A DNA stretch of 64,000 nucleotides from a virus. The stretch covers positions 1-64,000 of the IMG/VR virus record IMGVR_UViG_3300027082_000001. One strand, 5' to 3'. The notes under the pieces were generated by a model. It saw only the letters and a list, made by a program, of their open reading frames with translations, was not told where the DNA came from and ran no database searches. The position numbers and the translations under genes were made by a program. Shown one piece after another: positions 15,274 to 26,300 of this stretch; the stretch's first letter is position 1; the number at the start of each line of letters is the position of its first letter.

Positions 15274-17422
15274 CTTCTATGATCTCAGTGTCATAGAGAA
15301 CACGCCACATAACCATGCAATGCAGGAACTGACTGATCTTCTCTGTCACCGTACAGGGCAAGTCAATCGGGACTTCTTTCAGGCAGAAGTGGCGTATTTT
15401 CTCGGCCTCATTCCATCCGCAATGCGATGCAAAATCCAGTCACCTGAACGTGGTGTGCTGCCTGTGAATATCTATTCCATCGGTCTGGCTACGTCCGGCT
15501 TTGGTAAAGGCCATTCTGTGAGCCTGCTGGAAGATGTGCTCTCAGAGTTCAGAGAGATATACATGAAGAGCACTTTTGGTCAACTTTCTGAACAAAACCT
15601 CTTCAATCTCGCTGTAGACATTGCCGCTGCCAAAGGCGGTGATGAACAGAAAGAGCTTGAAGCACTCGAAACTGACTTCAAGAAGCAAGGTCATGCCCCG
15701 TTTATCTTTGACTCGGGTACTGGTCCTGCTGTAAAGCAGCTTCGCTACAAGCTCCTACTCTCAGGGGTGGGGTCCATCAATTTTCAAATGGATGAGATGG
15801 GTTCTAACCTGTTGGGAAACAACGAAGTTCTCAACACACTGTTGGAGCTTTATGACCTTGGCAAGATCAAAGCCAAGTTGGTGAAGAACACCCCGGACAA
15901 TGAAAGGGGTCTGGATATCGCTGGCTCAACACCAGCCAATGTCCTGATGTTCGGAACCAGTTCTAAGCTGTTCGACGGAGCCAAGATCGAGGAAGAGTTC
16001 TATTCCTTCCTCGCAACAGGCTACGCTCGACGCTGTTTTTTCGGGATGGGTAAGAGTGAAACCAAGTTTGCGAGTATCAATCCCGAAGATGTCTACAACG
16101 GGTTGGTGTCAAAGAATCAGTCTGCGGCACTCACCCGTTGGCAGACATTCCTCACCAAGTTTGCCGATCCTCGGTATTACAACCACACGTTGGACGTACC
16201 AAAGGACGTGGGTATCGAATTGATTAGCTATCGTCTTCAGTGTGAGGCGACAGCCAATGAAATGCCAGAGCATGAGGAAATCCGAAAAGCTGAACTGTCA
16301 CATAGGTATTTCAAATCCCTGAAACTCGCTGGAGTGTATGCTTTCCTTGATGAGTCGAGTGAAATCCAGATTCAGCATCTCCGTCAGGCCATCAAGGTCG
16401 CGGAGGAGTCAGGTGCGTCTTTTCAGAAACTGCTGAAGCGCGAACGTAACTTCGTTCGATTGGCGAAGTACATTGCGACCAGCCCGGACAACCTTACTCA
16501 TGCAGACTTGGTTGAGGATTTGCCCTACTACCCAACTTCGACTGTCGCTCGTAAAGAGATGATGGACTTGGCTATGGCGTGGGGTGTGAGCAACCATGTG
16601 GTCATCACCAAAAACGTGGTGCAACAGGTGGAATTTTTCTCTGGTTCAACTCTCACTGAGACGGATCTGAACAAACTGAAGTTCAGCTTCAGTGATCACT
16701 TTGCCTATGACTACGAGGATCAGGAACAGCCTCTGGACAAGCTGGAGATTTTACTCAAGCAACCGAATCTTCACTGGTGTAATCACTCTTTCGAGGGTGG
16801 ACACCGGAGCGAAGATAAGGTGATTCCCGGCTTCAACATGCTGGTGGTGGACGTAGATGGAGGCATTAAGCTCGATGCTGTCCATCAGCTTCTGGCTGAC
16901 TATACGTTCATCACAGCCACAACCAAGCGTCATACAGACGAGGAGAATCGCTTCCGGCTCATCATGCCTGCGAACTACCATCTCCACTTGGAAAAAAACG
17001 ACTATAAGGAATTCATGAATTCCTTTCTTTTGTGGCTTCCATTTGAGTCGGACTCGTCTGCCAATCAGCGTTCCAAGAAATGGCAAACTCATGAAGACTC
17101 TGTGGTTCACATTAACCGTGGACCGCAAGTCATTGATGTTCTGCCATTTATCCCAAAGACCAAGGCAAACTCTGAGTATGTGAAACAAGTCGCAGACCTT
17201 GGAAACCTTGAAAATCTGGAGCGATGGTTCTTGAACAACATGGAGGTTGGGGGTAGGAATAACACCCTGCTCAACTACGCCATGATGCTCAAGGATGCAG
17301 GCATGAGCTACGACGATTTGGAGAAAAAAGTTATCAAACTGAACTCTGAATCGGAGTCACCTCTCAAGAAGGACGAAATCTATTCGACCGTCCTCAAATC
17401 TGTGGCATCCAAAATACCATAA
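15266..17422 (+). CDS. Helicase-primase (N4 gp43-like)
   Basis: A 718-residue protein. The N-terminal half has a degenerate P-loop (GLATSGFGKGHS, about residues 73-84) and a Walker B-like stretch (INFQMDEMG), as in DUF3987-type phage ATPases. The C-terminal half has MLVVDVDGG (Asp529, Asp531), then NRFRLIMP, the pattern of archaeo-eukaryotic-type primases, and ends with a helical PriCT-like segment. N4 carries a primase (gp43) at this place in its replication cluster. Start: ATG 15266, 11 bases after AAGGAG and overlapping the nuclease stop. It probably primes replication; helicase activity is less certain because the P-loop is unusual. Confidence 0.75.
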   Translation: MSNFYDLSVIENTPHNHAMQELTDLLCHRTGQVNRDFFQAEVAYFLGLIPSAMRCKIQSPERGVLPVNIYSIGLATSGFGKGHSVSLLEDVLSEFREIYMKSTFGQLSEQNLFNLAVDIAAAKGGDEQKELEALETDFKKQGHAPFIFDSGTGPAVKQLRYKLLLSGVGSINFQMDEMGSNLLGNNEVLNTLLELYDLGKIKAKLVKNTPDNERGLDIAGSTPANVLMFGTSSKLFDGAKIEEEFYSFLATGYARRCFFGMGKSETKFASINPEDVYNGLVSKNQSAALTRWQTFLTKFADPRYYNHTLDVPKDVGIELISYRLQCEATANEMPEHEEIRKAELSHRYFKSLKLAGVYAFLDESSEIQIQHLRQAIKVAEESGASFQKLLKRERNFVRLAKYIATSPDNLTHADLVEDLPYYPTSTVARKEMMDLAMAWGVSNHVVITKNVVQQVEFFSGSTLTETDLNKLKFSFSDHFAYDYEDQEQPLDKLEILLKQPNLHWCNHSFEGGHRSEDKVIPGFNMLVVDVDGGIKLDAVHQLLADYTFITATTKRHTDEENRFRLIMPANYHLHLEKNDYKEFMNSFLLWLPFESDSSANQRSKKWQTHEDSVVHINRGPQVIDVLPFIPKTKANSEYVKQVADLGNLENLERWFLNNMEVGGRNNTLLNYAMMLKDAGMSYDDLEKKVIKLNSESESPLKKDEIYSTVLKSVASKIP

Positions 17423-17440
17423 CCACCTGAAGGAGACACA

Positions 17441-18181
17441 ATGTCTGACGCCAACAATCCTCACAGCATCCTGATCTGTGGGGAGTCTGGGGCTGGTAAA
17501 TCCATGTCCCTGTACTCTCTGCGTGATCGTACAGACGTGCTGTATCTTAACTGTGAGGGCGGGAAACCCCTGCCCTTCAAGAACAAGTTCAAGAACAAGG
17601 TGATCACCGATCCGGAAGACATCATCGACTGGCTTGCACAACTCGAAGAACTGGGATCTGAAAACCCCTATAACTTCGTTGTGATCGACACCATCAGTTT
17701 CATGATGGATATGTACGAGACGGTCTATGTGATCGACTCTGCAAACACCCAGAAGGCATGGGGCAACTATTCCCAATTCTTCAAGCGTCTGATCAACGCA
17801 TCTTCGAAAGTCAATGCTTTCTTCATTTTCATCGGTCACTTGGATCGTGAACTCGATGAAGAAGCAGGTGTCTTTCGTACCAGCGTACCCGTCAAGGGTG
17901 CTCTCAAGAAGAAAGGTCTCGAAGCCTATTTCACCACAGTGGTGAACGTCAGCAAGGAAACCATCAAGGATCTCCAGAAGTATCCTGAAAACTCGATGCT
18001 GAATATCACTGAGGAAGAAAAAGAACTGGGCTTCAAGCACGTTTTCCAAACCCGAACCACCAAGAAGACTGTCGGTGATCGGATCCGTTCTCCCATGGGA
18101 ATGTGGGATCGTTCCGAACTTTACATCGACAATGACCTTACTCCTGTAATCAAACGATTGATTGCATACTACGAGGACTGA
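17441..18181 (+). CDS. RecA-like P-loop ATPase (Sak4-like)
   Basis: A 246-residue protein with Walker A GESGAGKS (residues 14-21) and Walker B NFVVIDTIS, with a downstream IFIGHLDRE strand resembling RecA-fold motif III. The size and motifs suit the single-domain RecA-like ATPases of phages (Sak4/AAA_24 group) that help strand annealing with SSB. It directly precedes the ssDNA-binding protein gene, which supports a recombination or replication partnership. The ribosome site is AAGGAG. The exact substrate is unknown. Confidence 0.8.
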   Translation: MSDANNPHSILICGESGAGKSMSLYSLRDRTDVLYLNCEGGKPLPFKNKFKNKVITDPEDIIDWLAQLEELGSENPYNFVVIDTISFMMDMYETVYVIDSANTQKAWGNYSQFFKRLINASSKVNAFFIFIGHLDRELDEEAGVFRTSVPVKGALKKKGLEAYFTTVVNVSKETIKDLQKYPENSMLNITEEEKELGFKHVFQTRTTKKTVGDRIRSPMGMWDRSELYIDNDLTPVIKRLIAYYED

Positions 18182-18236
18182 CTCTTCTCTCTTGGTTTCG
18201 ACCAAGTCAACTCATGAACCAAAAGAAGGACAAACC

Positions 18237-19055
18237 ATGAGCAACATTTTCTCGAAAGCAAAACCCGCTGCCAAGGCTGAAGTCGAAGACGACTTTCTCG
18301 GTGGTGGTGGCATACTCGACACGGATATCTATCCGGCTGAGATCAAATATGCCTACATCGGCAAAGCTGCCCACAGCGATGCCCGCAACCTGACCCTCTG
18401 CTTGAAGGTCAATGGCAAAACGGAAGTGACCCGTCAGACTTGGATGACCAACCGGAACGGTGATGTCACCTACAAGGACAAGAAGACTGGTGAAGCAAAG
18501 AACCTTCCCGGCTTCAATCAGGTGAACAGCCTGTGTATGCTCATCGCTTCAAAAGAAGTCGGTGACATGGAAGTAGAGGAGAAGACTCTGAATCTCTACG
18601 ACTTCGATGCACAGAAAGAAGTTCCTCAAGCTGTGGAGTGTTTCACCGAACTCCATGGTGAGAAGATCCAAGTCGCCATCCAGCGTCAGACGGTGGACAA
18701 GACTGAGAAAAACGAAGCCACGGGTGACTATGAACCCACTGGCGAAACTCGTGATCAGAACGAGTTCATCAAGTTCTTCCCAGAAGATCGTCTGGTGACG
18801 ATCAGCGAAGTGGCTCATTTTGTGAAGAGTCTTGGTGGTGACTTCGAAGAAGTTCTCAACGACGGTGATCTCGGCAAAGCCATCTCCAAGATGGACGAAG
18901 ACGGTGATTATGCTCACAAGTGGCTGGAAAAGAACCGTGGCCAGACCTACGACAAATCCACCGGCAAGAAAGAAGGCAAAGCCTTCAAAAATGGCAAGTC
19001 TGACTCGTCTGGTGGAGGCGAGAAAAAGCAGAAGTCCAGCTTGTTCGACGATTGA
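18237..19055 (+). CDS. ssb: Single-stranded DNA-binding protein (N4 gp45-like)
   Basis: A 272-residue protein. Its position after the helicase-primase and ATPase, its moderate size, a beta-rich centre, and a disordered Gly/Ser/Lys tail ending in an acidic tip (SSLFDD) are those of phage SSBs. In N4 the SSB gp45 coats DNA and also activates host RNA polymerase at late promoters. The start at ATG 18237 has GAAGGA upstream; the longer frame from 18162 overlaps the ATPase gene and lacks a ribosome site. The N-terminus (MSNIFSKAK) echoes the C-terminal peptide. The same tip recurs in the next gene, suggesting a shared binding partner. Confidence 0.7.
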   Translation: MSNIFSKAKPAAKAEVEDDFLGGGGILDTDIYPAEIKYAYIGKAAHSDARNLTLCLKVNGKTEVTRQTWMTNRNGDVTYKDKKTGEAKNLPGFNQVNSLCMLIASKEVGDMEVEEKTLNLYDFDAQKEVPQAVECFTELHGEKIQVAIQRQTVDKTEKNEATGDYEPTGETRDQNEFIKFFPEDRLVTISEVAHFVKSLGGDFEEVLNDGDLGKAISKMDEDGDYAHKWLEKNRGQTYDKSTGKKEGKAFKNGKSDSSGGGEKKQKSSLFDD

Positions 19056-20002
19056 ACCAAGCAGACTTCATAGAGGTCTTCGGACAGGTGGTGGATTCGT
19101 ACTCATTGCGGATCCCCACCTACGTTCATGTCAGCAAGAAAAACCAGAAAGCAGTCAACCTGAACGTCTATCGAAACCTCCATCACCATCATCTCAACAC
19201 ACAAAAGAAAAACTTCGCAGATGAGGTGAAACCACTTCTGAGGGATAAGCCACGAGCAGAACGAGTGTGGATCCACTACACAGTCTTTGCCCCCAGAAAT
19301 GGCCGACTCGACACGATGAATGTCGGGTCCATCGCTGACAAGTATTTCAGTGATACGATGGTGGAAGCTGGAAAGATCCCTGATGACAACATGGATCATA
19401 TCGTGTTGTCCACTTTTTCCTTTGGTGGTGTGGTTCCAATGGATGGCCATGCTATCGCAACAGTCAATATTCTCACAAAGGAGTCCGAAGATATGCGGAT
19501 TATTCTCGACCAAGAGGACATCCAGAACGCCCTGAACGCATACGTCAAGACGCTGAATTTCCCCAATGCTGAACAAGCAGAAGTGGATCTGGACGTCGAA
19601 AACGATGAGATCGTCGCAGAGGTGGTCATGGGTGAAGCCAAGCCAAAAAACAAAGGCGGGCGTCCTCGCAAAAACACCACACGGAAGGCTCCGGCCAAGA
19701 AGCAGGAGGACACCGATGTGGAAAACACTACTTCTGGCAGCGACGAAGGAGATAGCACTGACTCTGATTCAGGAGGAAGTACAGAGACGGAGGACGCTGC
19801 TGAAACAGGAGAGAAAAACTCTTCTGAAGACGCAAAACCCAAAACCACAACCGAAGAAGTCAAAGGGAACTCCAAAAAGGGAAACCTTTTCGGGGACGAG
19901 GAAACAAAATCCTCGGACTCAGCGACGACTGAGAGTGATTCCCCCAAATCAAAAACGGTTGTGAAGCCTGCAAAAAAGTCGAGCATTTTCGATGTGGACT
20001 AA
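19052..20002 (+). CDS. RusA-like Holliday junction resolvase with long acidic tail
   Basis: A 316-residue protein. Residues 70-125 carry the RusA-type pattern: FAPRNGRLDTMN, an Asp/Lys helix, then AGKIPDDNMDHI, where acidic residues bind metal. From about 195 the chain becomes disordered: an AT-hook-like KGGRPRK, long Asp/Glu/Ser/Thr runs, and two copies of a Lys-then-(Leu/Ile)-Phe peptide (KKGNLFGDEE, KKSSIFDVD at the C-terminus). RusA enzymes cut four-way junctions before packaging. The start is TTG 19052, overlapping the SSB stop, with weak ribosome-site support; GTG 19088 is an alternative. The tail is far longer than in ordinary RusA (about 120 residues in total). Confidence 0.7.
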   Translation: MNQADFIEVFGQVVDSYSLRIPTYVHVSKKNQKAVNLNVYRNLHHHHLNTQKKNFADEVKPLLRDKPRAERVWIHYTVFAPRNGRLDTMNVGSIADKYFSDTMVEAGKIPDDNMDHIVLSTFSFGGVVPMDGHAIATVNILTKESEDMRIILDQEDIQNALNAYVKTLNFPNAEQAEVDLDVENDEIVAEVVMGEAKPKNKGGRPRKNTTRKAPAKKQEDTDVENTTSGSDEGDSTDSDSGGSTETEDAAETGEKNSSEDAKPKTTTEEVKGNSKKGNLFGDEETKSSDSATTESDSPKSKTVVKPAKKSSIFDVD

Positions 20003-20189
20003 ACTTTGCAACATTTTCAAAGCACTGGCAGGGACGATAGGTATCGTCCTTGCCTTTATCATCATAGCAATCATTGGAGTTGCTGTGTCCTTTGTCGGCT
20101 TCTTTCTATTCTGGGGCCTCATCGGCATTGCTGTTGTCATGTGCATTTTCTTCGTCATCTGGGCTATGCTCGACGAAGCAAAGGATTGA
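19992..20189 (+). CDS. Small membrane protein
   Basis: A 65-residue protein consisting of two predicted transmembrane helices (about residues 13-35 and 37-58) with an acidic C-terminus. ATG 19992 overlaps the end of the RusA-like gene by 11 bases. It is the last plus-strand gene before the convergent junction. Its size and topology would suit a holin-like or membrane-stress protein, but a holin candidate exists in the late lysis block, so function is open. Confidence 0.65.
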   Translation: MWTKLCNIFKALAGTIGIVLAFIIIAIIGVAVSFVGFFLFWGLIGIAVVMCIFFVIWAMLDEAKD

Positions 20190-20190
20190 T

Positions 20191-20214
20191 CTTATTGGTG
20201 TGGCAACCAATAAG
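20191..20214 (+). terminator. Hairpin ending the middle operon
   Basis: A perfect 9-bp stem (CTTATTGGT 20191-20199 with ACCAATAAG 20206-20214) and a 6-base loop begin 1 base after the last plus-strand stop. Only a weak T-run follows (GTCTTT), so it may be a leaky or phage-polymerase terminator. Confidence 0.6.
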
Positions 20215-20342
20215 GTCTTTGGCCACCCGGTTGGTGCTCAACAAATTCCGGCGTTACCAGACCTGACGATAGAGAGGTCTTCCCGGCATCACAGAGTAGG
20301 TCGTAGACAGCAAGCCACTGTCATCCTGTGCGGGGATAGAGT

Positions 20343-20365
20343 GGTCAGGGGTCGCTCCCCTGACC
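20343..20365 (-). terminator. Hairpin ending the late operon
   Basis: GGTCAGGGG (20343-20351) pairs perfectly with CCCCTGACC (20357-20365) around TCGCT, just past the vRNAP stop codon at 20372. It is very stable but without a clear T-run on the minus strand. Together with the hairpin at 20191 it insulates the convergent operons. The 130 bases between the two hairpins show no gene. Confidence 0.6.
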
Positions 20366-20371
20366 CCCCTG

Positions 20372-23300
20372 TTACCTATTCATCAGATTGTACCACGGGT
20401 TGAGTTCTGGTGCGTTAAACATCATTCCAAGACCCGTGGCATAACCCAATCGGTTCTCACCAATCACAGTGAAAATGTTGTCTCCAACCGGAGAACCGAC
20501 ATCTAATGCTGAGTTCACAGCCAGAGCACGTACTGGATTGTCCCGAAGCTGCTGCATCGCAATCTTCGTGATCCGCAGTTTGAAGGCCATGAACCACAGC
20601 ATACCATACCCTTCCAAAGCGGAACGACTACGACCCGGAAGAACACTGTAGTTGACGAATTCTTCGTTCATCTGAGTCAGTGCCTTATCCTCGCTAAGTC
20701 CCTGTTCAATCAGGTGGTCGTAATAGATAGACTTAGCCAAGAAGTCCCCATACTGAGTGGCACGGTTTGCCACATGATAGATCTGCGTGGACTTCGACAC
20801 CAATCCCACTCCAGCAAGATCACCGGCTTTTGGATGCACTTTGTTTGCCATGGCTTCCATGTACTCACCAATACGACCAGAAGACACTTCAACATCCATC
20901 TCCGTGAGACCTTCAACAAGCTGTTTGTACGCACCCGCAGCCAGCACAGGAGCGATGCTCATTTTCTGGTTCAGGTCTTCAAGCACCTTGATCTTGTCAT
21001 CAATGATCTGACGCTGCTTGTCGTTCCGAGCCAGAAGCATCTTCTTGGCATCCAGTTCGATGATCTTCGTCCGGTTCTTGTTGTACTCCTCAACTTCAGC
21101 CAGTTTCCGACGGAAGCTCTTCTGAATAGTTTTCACAGGCACACCACGAGAAGCCAACTGAACGATATTGGCCTGAAGGTTCACACTCGGAACCACAAGA
21201 GACCTAATCAAAATCCAGTCTTTAGCTGTAGACACAGTATCTTGCAGAATCTCCTCACCACCTGTGAGAATACGCATGGCCTTGGTCCCAAGGAAACGCT
21301 CACTGACACCTTTCACAGTCGCTTGGAGAGCCTTGGGCAATCGAGTCTTCCCAGACCACATATCGGCCAGTGAGAACTCCCTGTAGCCTACTGAGAGGTT
21401 CACCATCGACTTAGGGACCATGACACCATCATCACCAAACAAATTCTCCATGTAGAGCTTGGTAGACTGAGGGATGAGGCTCCATGAGTCTTTGTAGATT
21501 GGATCGTCTGTTTTACTCAAATCAATGAAAGTGGCTTCTTCGCCTGCTTCTCGGTTGTCCCAGATATTCTTCAGTTCGTCAGCCAACTGTTTATTGTACT
21601 GATCTGCCAGACTTTCTTCCACCTGACGACCCTGCCAAGCACCAAGCATCACAGCAAGGTTTTCATCACGACCCATGTGAGTGTCGATCATCTCTTGAGA
21701 GATAGACCGCTCGAAACCAATGATGTCACCATCAGGACCGAAAACAGGCATCAGGGCTTCTTGATCATTTTCCAGTTCCACAGACTCATCCAGTTGGTTC
21801 TCCATGATCCGTTGAATCGCACCATCTTCACCAGAGATGAAACCAGCAGTATCACCTGTCACAGTCAGTCCCGTGTTCACATCCACACCACGATAAGTCA
21901 TAGCCACGTTCTGGACCACACCCTGAGAATAGATACCCTGACGACGGACAGTGGACACATAGTAGGACCGAGGAAAGATCGAATCAGTCTCCCCAGTGTA
22001 CGAAATATTCAGCTTCTTGTAGCCTTTCCGTTCCATATCTCCTTCAGCCTCATCCAGAGCCACAGTGATGTGTACGTTCTTGGCTCCCTCGTTCGGGATG
22101 TAGCCTTTGTATCCATTCAGACGGGCTTGCTCCGAGATGTCTTTGGCTTCTTCAGCCTCATTCAACTGTTGCAAATATGCCACAATCCCAAGGATCCCAA
22201 CGGGATCTTCCTGCCACAGACGAACAGTTTCTTCCCGAGTCTGCGAATCCATCTTGTCCACAGCTTCAAGAGTGATCCACCGATCCAGCAGATCAATCGT
22301 AGCCTGATCCACATCACCTTCGAGGTTCTTCCCGATGGCATAAGCATTGCGAACCAAGAGTTTACCGACAGACTGTCCATTCATATAGGCAGCCAGTTGA
22401 CGACCTTTTTCAATGGCAGCTTGGAAGTTCGAACCAGACAGAGATTGCTGAAGCTGGGTTTCGATACGCTGCATTTCAGCATGACGAGCACCAGACTCTT
22501 CCATGAAACGCATGGATCCCTTCATATTCTCCAGATCCACCATGCGAGAGAAGTCAGTCTTGGCCAGAGTCTGGAACATCGAAGTCCATTGTTCCTTAGT
22601 CGGAGCCTCTTTGAAGGACCGATCCAAGATCACCGGAAGATCTTGCCGGAATGCCTGACGCATACCCGACACAGAAGCGTTCACACGGTCGAGAAGAGCC
22701 ACAACATTTTTATTCTGAGCATCAGTCCCTACCATCTCCGACACCAGTTCCCGAATAGGAACCAAGGAAAGGAAGGGGATACCCATGTGAGTGACACGCT
22801 TGGCAGCCTTGTTCGTCAGATCAGTACCCGGCTTGTCCAGATAGTTAGTTGCGAACGTAGCAGCAGCCACAAGGTATTTCTGAGTATCCGAACGAATCGA
22901 AGCCTGCACCTCACGGTTCTTGGCACGCATCAAATCAGCCGACTGGGTGAATTTCCCAGACACATACTCATCAGCAGCAGTAAGAGTTTCCGTGGCTTTC
23001 TTCAGTACACGAAATTCACGCTCCACATCATGATCAATAATTGTACCAGCCACAGTTGCTAGAACATCTGCCGGAACCTTATTGGTTTCCATCGACCCAG
23101 TAAGTTTCTGCATCGTAAATGCAGCAGTCTTGGTCAGAAAATCATTTAGAGATCCATCACCAACCGGACCACTTTCCGGAGCAGGGATTTGATCCAGAGC
23201 ATTCCGGAATTTCTCAGAGGTCTGGCTCAATGCGAAGAGTACAGCCACAGCATGACTCGGTTCTTTGGACTCACGAAGAGCATTCAGAACAGCAGAGTAG

Positions 23301-26300
23301 GTGTTACCTGCTTCTGAATCTGTGCCAAACATTTCAGGAGAGAGGTTGTCTTCGATGTGACCAAAGATCTTTGTCAGACCGATCAAAGCATTGCTGTTCA
23401 GTTTCATGTCAGACAACACAATACCGTAGATCGCTTTGAAAGTGGCTTTGTCCTTGTTGTTCCGCAGCATTCCAGCTTGACGCAGGTTTTCCAAAACACG
23501 TTTAGCACGAGCTAGATCTAGAGAGGTTTTCATGAGTTTCGGATCTTGCGTCTCCGCAAGTCCTGCCATGTAGTCCTTGATGTTCTGGATCCAATAGTTC
23601 GTGAATTCACCAAACGGACCAGACGATTCCGAAGGACCACCATCTCCACCGTCATCTCCACCAGAACCATTGCCACCATTATCCACAGGAGTCGCGTTCA
23701 AAACACGAGTATTGAACACCACCTGCGAGAACATATCAGAAGGGACACCACCCATCACACGACGAAGCAACTGGATTACCTTGTTTTTCATCGAAGCAAG
23801 GATATTGGCTTGCGTACCTTCTAGCTTCTGACGGACCTGAGAAGACGACAAAGCATAAGCCATGAACTCATTGAGAGCATTGGCATTTGCTACAGGAGTG
23901 TTCTTCACCAGACGACGGTTGATGGCTGCCTGTGCTTCTCGGATCTTTTTCTCACCGTCCAGTTCCATGAACTGCGCCATAAGAGCTTCAAGTCGTTCCA
24001 CAGCAGGGTTGGTCTCACCTTTATAGTGGGCCAGAACCTTGTTGTAGGTTGCAGCATGAACCATCTCATGAAGCAGGGTTTCACCCGTAGCAGTGGTCAT
24101 GAAGACGATATCGTTTGCTGCATCGTACTGGCCTTTGGCTTTCAACACGACACCATCTTGAGCAACGTGCTCACCACGCCACTTATTCAGTTGATCAAGC
24201 GTACCAAAGACCACACGAGTCTCACCCATGAGAGGTTTCAAGATCCCCACAACCTTCTTCTGAGCTTCAGTCCACCGAGTATTTTCCAGCACAGCTTTGC
24301 CCGTCAGAACACGAACAGGAGTTTTCACTTGCTCTTGAGCATCAGGATCACGACCTTCCATCTCACGTTCGATTCGTTGGTTCACAGTATGAAAGTCCCA
24401 TTCATGACCATCACGAGTGAATCCCACATCAGAACCACCCATCTGATCGACAGACACAGCCATCTGTTTCATGACTTTCTTACGAGCACGGTTTTCTCGA
24501 AGACGACGCTGCATCTGCTCCAGAAGATCTGCCGCATTGGAAGTCTGGACAGTCTCTTTTTTGAAGTCTCCAATGACTTCAGATTCTGCTTCTTGCAAGA
24601 GATCCGGATCCGAAATGGAATTAAGGAAACCTTCAAAATTCATAATTGGCATAGCCAGAACATCACGATCCCAAGACTTCAGAACCTGTTGATTCACATA
24701 AGGAGCATATTGTTTGATTTTGCCAACAGGAACGTCCACCCCATCATGAATTCCCAACACATCATTTGGTGCGTCTTTTGAACCAAAGATGAGATTCATC
24801 ATCATCGCATCACCCGTACCAATAACAATGTATGGAATAGCTTTGACTCCAACATCATCAGGACGACGCATTCTTGCAGGCTGTTTAAGCCTTTCATTGA
24901 AATTGCTAGAAAACTTGAATGTTGTCAGTTTCTTTTGGAAACCACCAATAGCAAGAGTCTGATCATCAGACACAAATATTGGTCCTAGTTGGCTAAGTTC
25001 CTCTTCCAATTTTTTCCATTCTGCACGAGGAATTTGCCCATGAATTGGAACACCTTTCTTGTTTCGACCAATTTTACCTTCATTGGCCAGATGTTCTGCC
25101 AGTTGTTCGACACGACGATCAAAGAGTTTCTGAAGATAACGATTCTGAATGTTGGTCGATAGGACCAGCATATCATTCAGTTCCTGAATACGATTACCCA
25201 GTACTTCACGAGTCGAGTCGGTTAGAACACGACCAATGGTGAACATGATCGACTTTCGGAAATTCTCCACTTGCTCTTTTGGAAAGACGAAATTTTCATC
25301 ATATTCTTGAGGCAGTTTCAGACCCATGGTTGCCATGTCCTGCTCGAAGCCAGCATAAAACACATCATCTATAGTTGTTTCTTCAGTGAGAGTCTGAAGC
25401 TTTTCATAAAATGCCAGCAGCATGTCATCTGCCACACCAATAGCAACACCCATCACACCTGAACCATAATTGACTTTGGTTACAGGATTTTTGGCTGTTT
25501 CTCTGGTCATTTTGTAAGTGTAAGTTCCGTCAGAGTTTTTCACAATCTCGAAATTACCAATAGATGCAGCCAAACGCTGTGCAGCAGCACGCTGTTCTTT
25601 TTGCCATGGTTTCAGACGATGACCACCCAAAGCCATCATTCGATCACCAACCTTACTCACGGTTTGGTAGAGATCGACATTTGTCTTATCTTTGAAATAG
25701 TCATTTAAGGTCATTCCTTTTTTACCAAGGTAAAGACCCACACGCTTCAGATTCTCCCATTCATCTGGAGTAAACAAACCATGACCAAAGTTCACCATCA
25801 TATTGGCTGCACCATTGGTTTTACCATCCATCTCAAAGCTCTGAGACATACGAAATTCAGATTCACCATTCTCTTTGGCAATTTCCATAGAAGCAACAGA
25901 TTCAATTGCACCCAATACTTCCGGATCAACTATTCCCACAACAGTTGCGAAAGCATCTGCATCAAACGAACCTTCTTCCAATAGTTCTTTTATCATGACC
26001 ACAGCAGGACCAAAATCCTCTGCAAAGTCTTCTTGAATGTTTTTAATATGAGCTTCTTGATCAATCATCTCTGGTTTTATCAAACCAGTTGCTTGTCCAA
26101 CACCTAACCAGAACTCATCCATATCATTTTTAGAAGCAAAGCTAAGTGTATTCCACGTCGGAGTGGCAAGCATACGAAGCAGCTTGTTTGTCTGAGCATT
26201 TGGTCCTTGGTGGTGATGTCTACCTCCTTTAGAGATAGCAATAGGGTAGTAAATAGGTTGAGACACATCTCCTTCTAGAGACCCAACCAAATTCACCACA

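Noticed and set aside
21677-23062. 461-codon plus-strand ORF inside the vRNAP gene
   Set aside because: Antisense to a coding region with clear protein signal; His/Ser/Arg-rich and without start signals. The same holds for other plus-strand ORFs between 20.4 and 31 kb.
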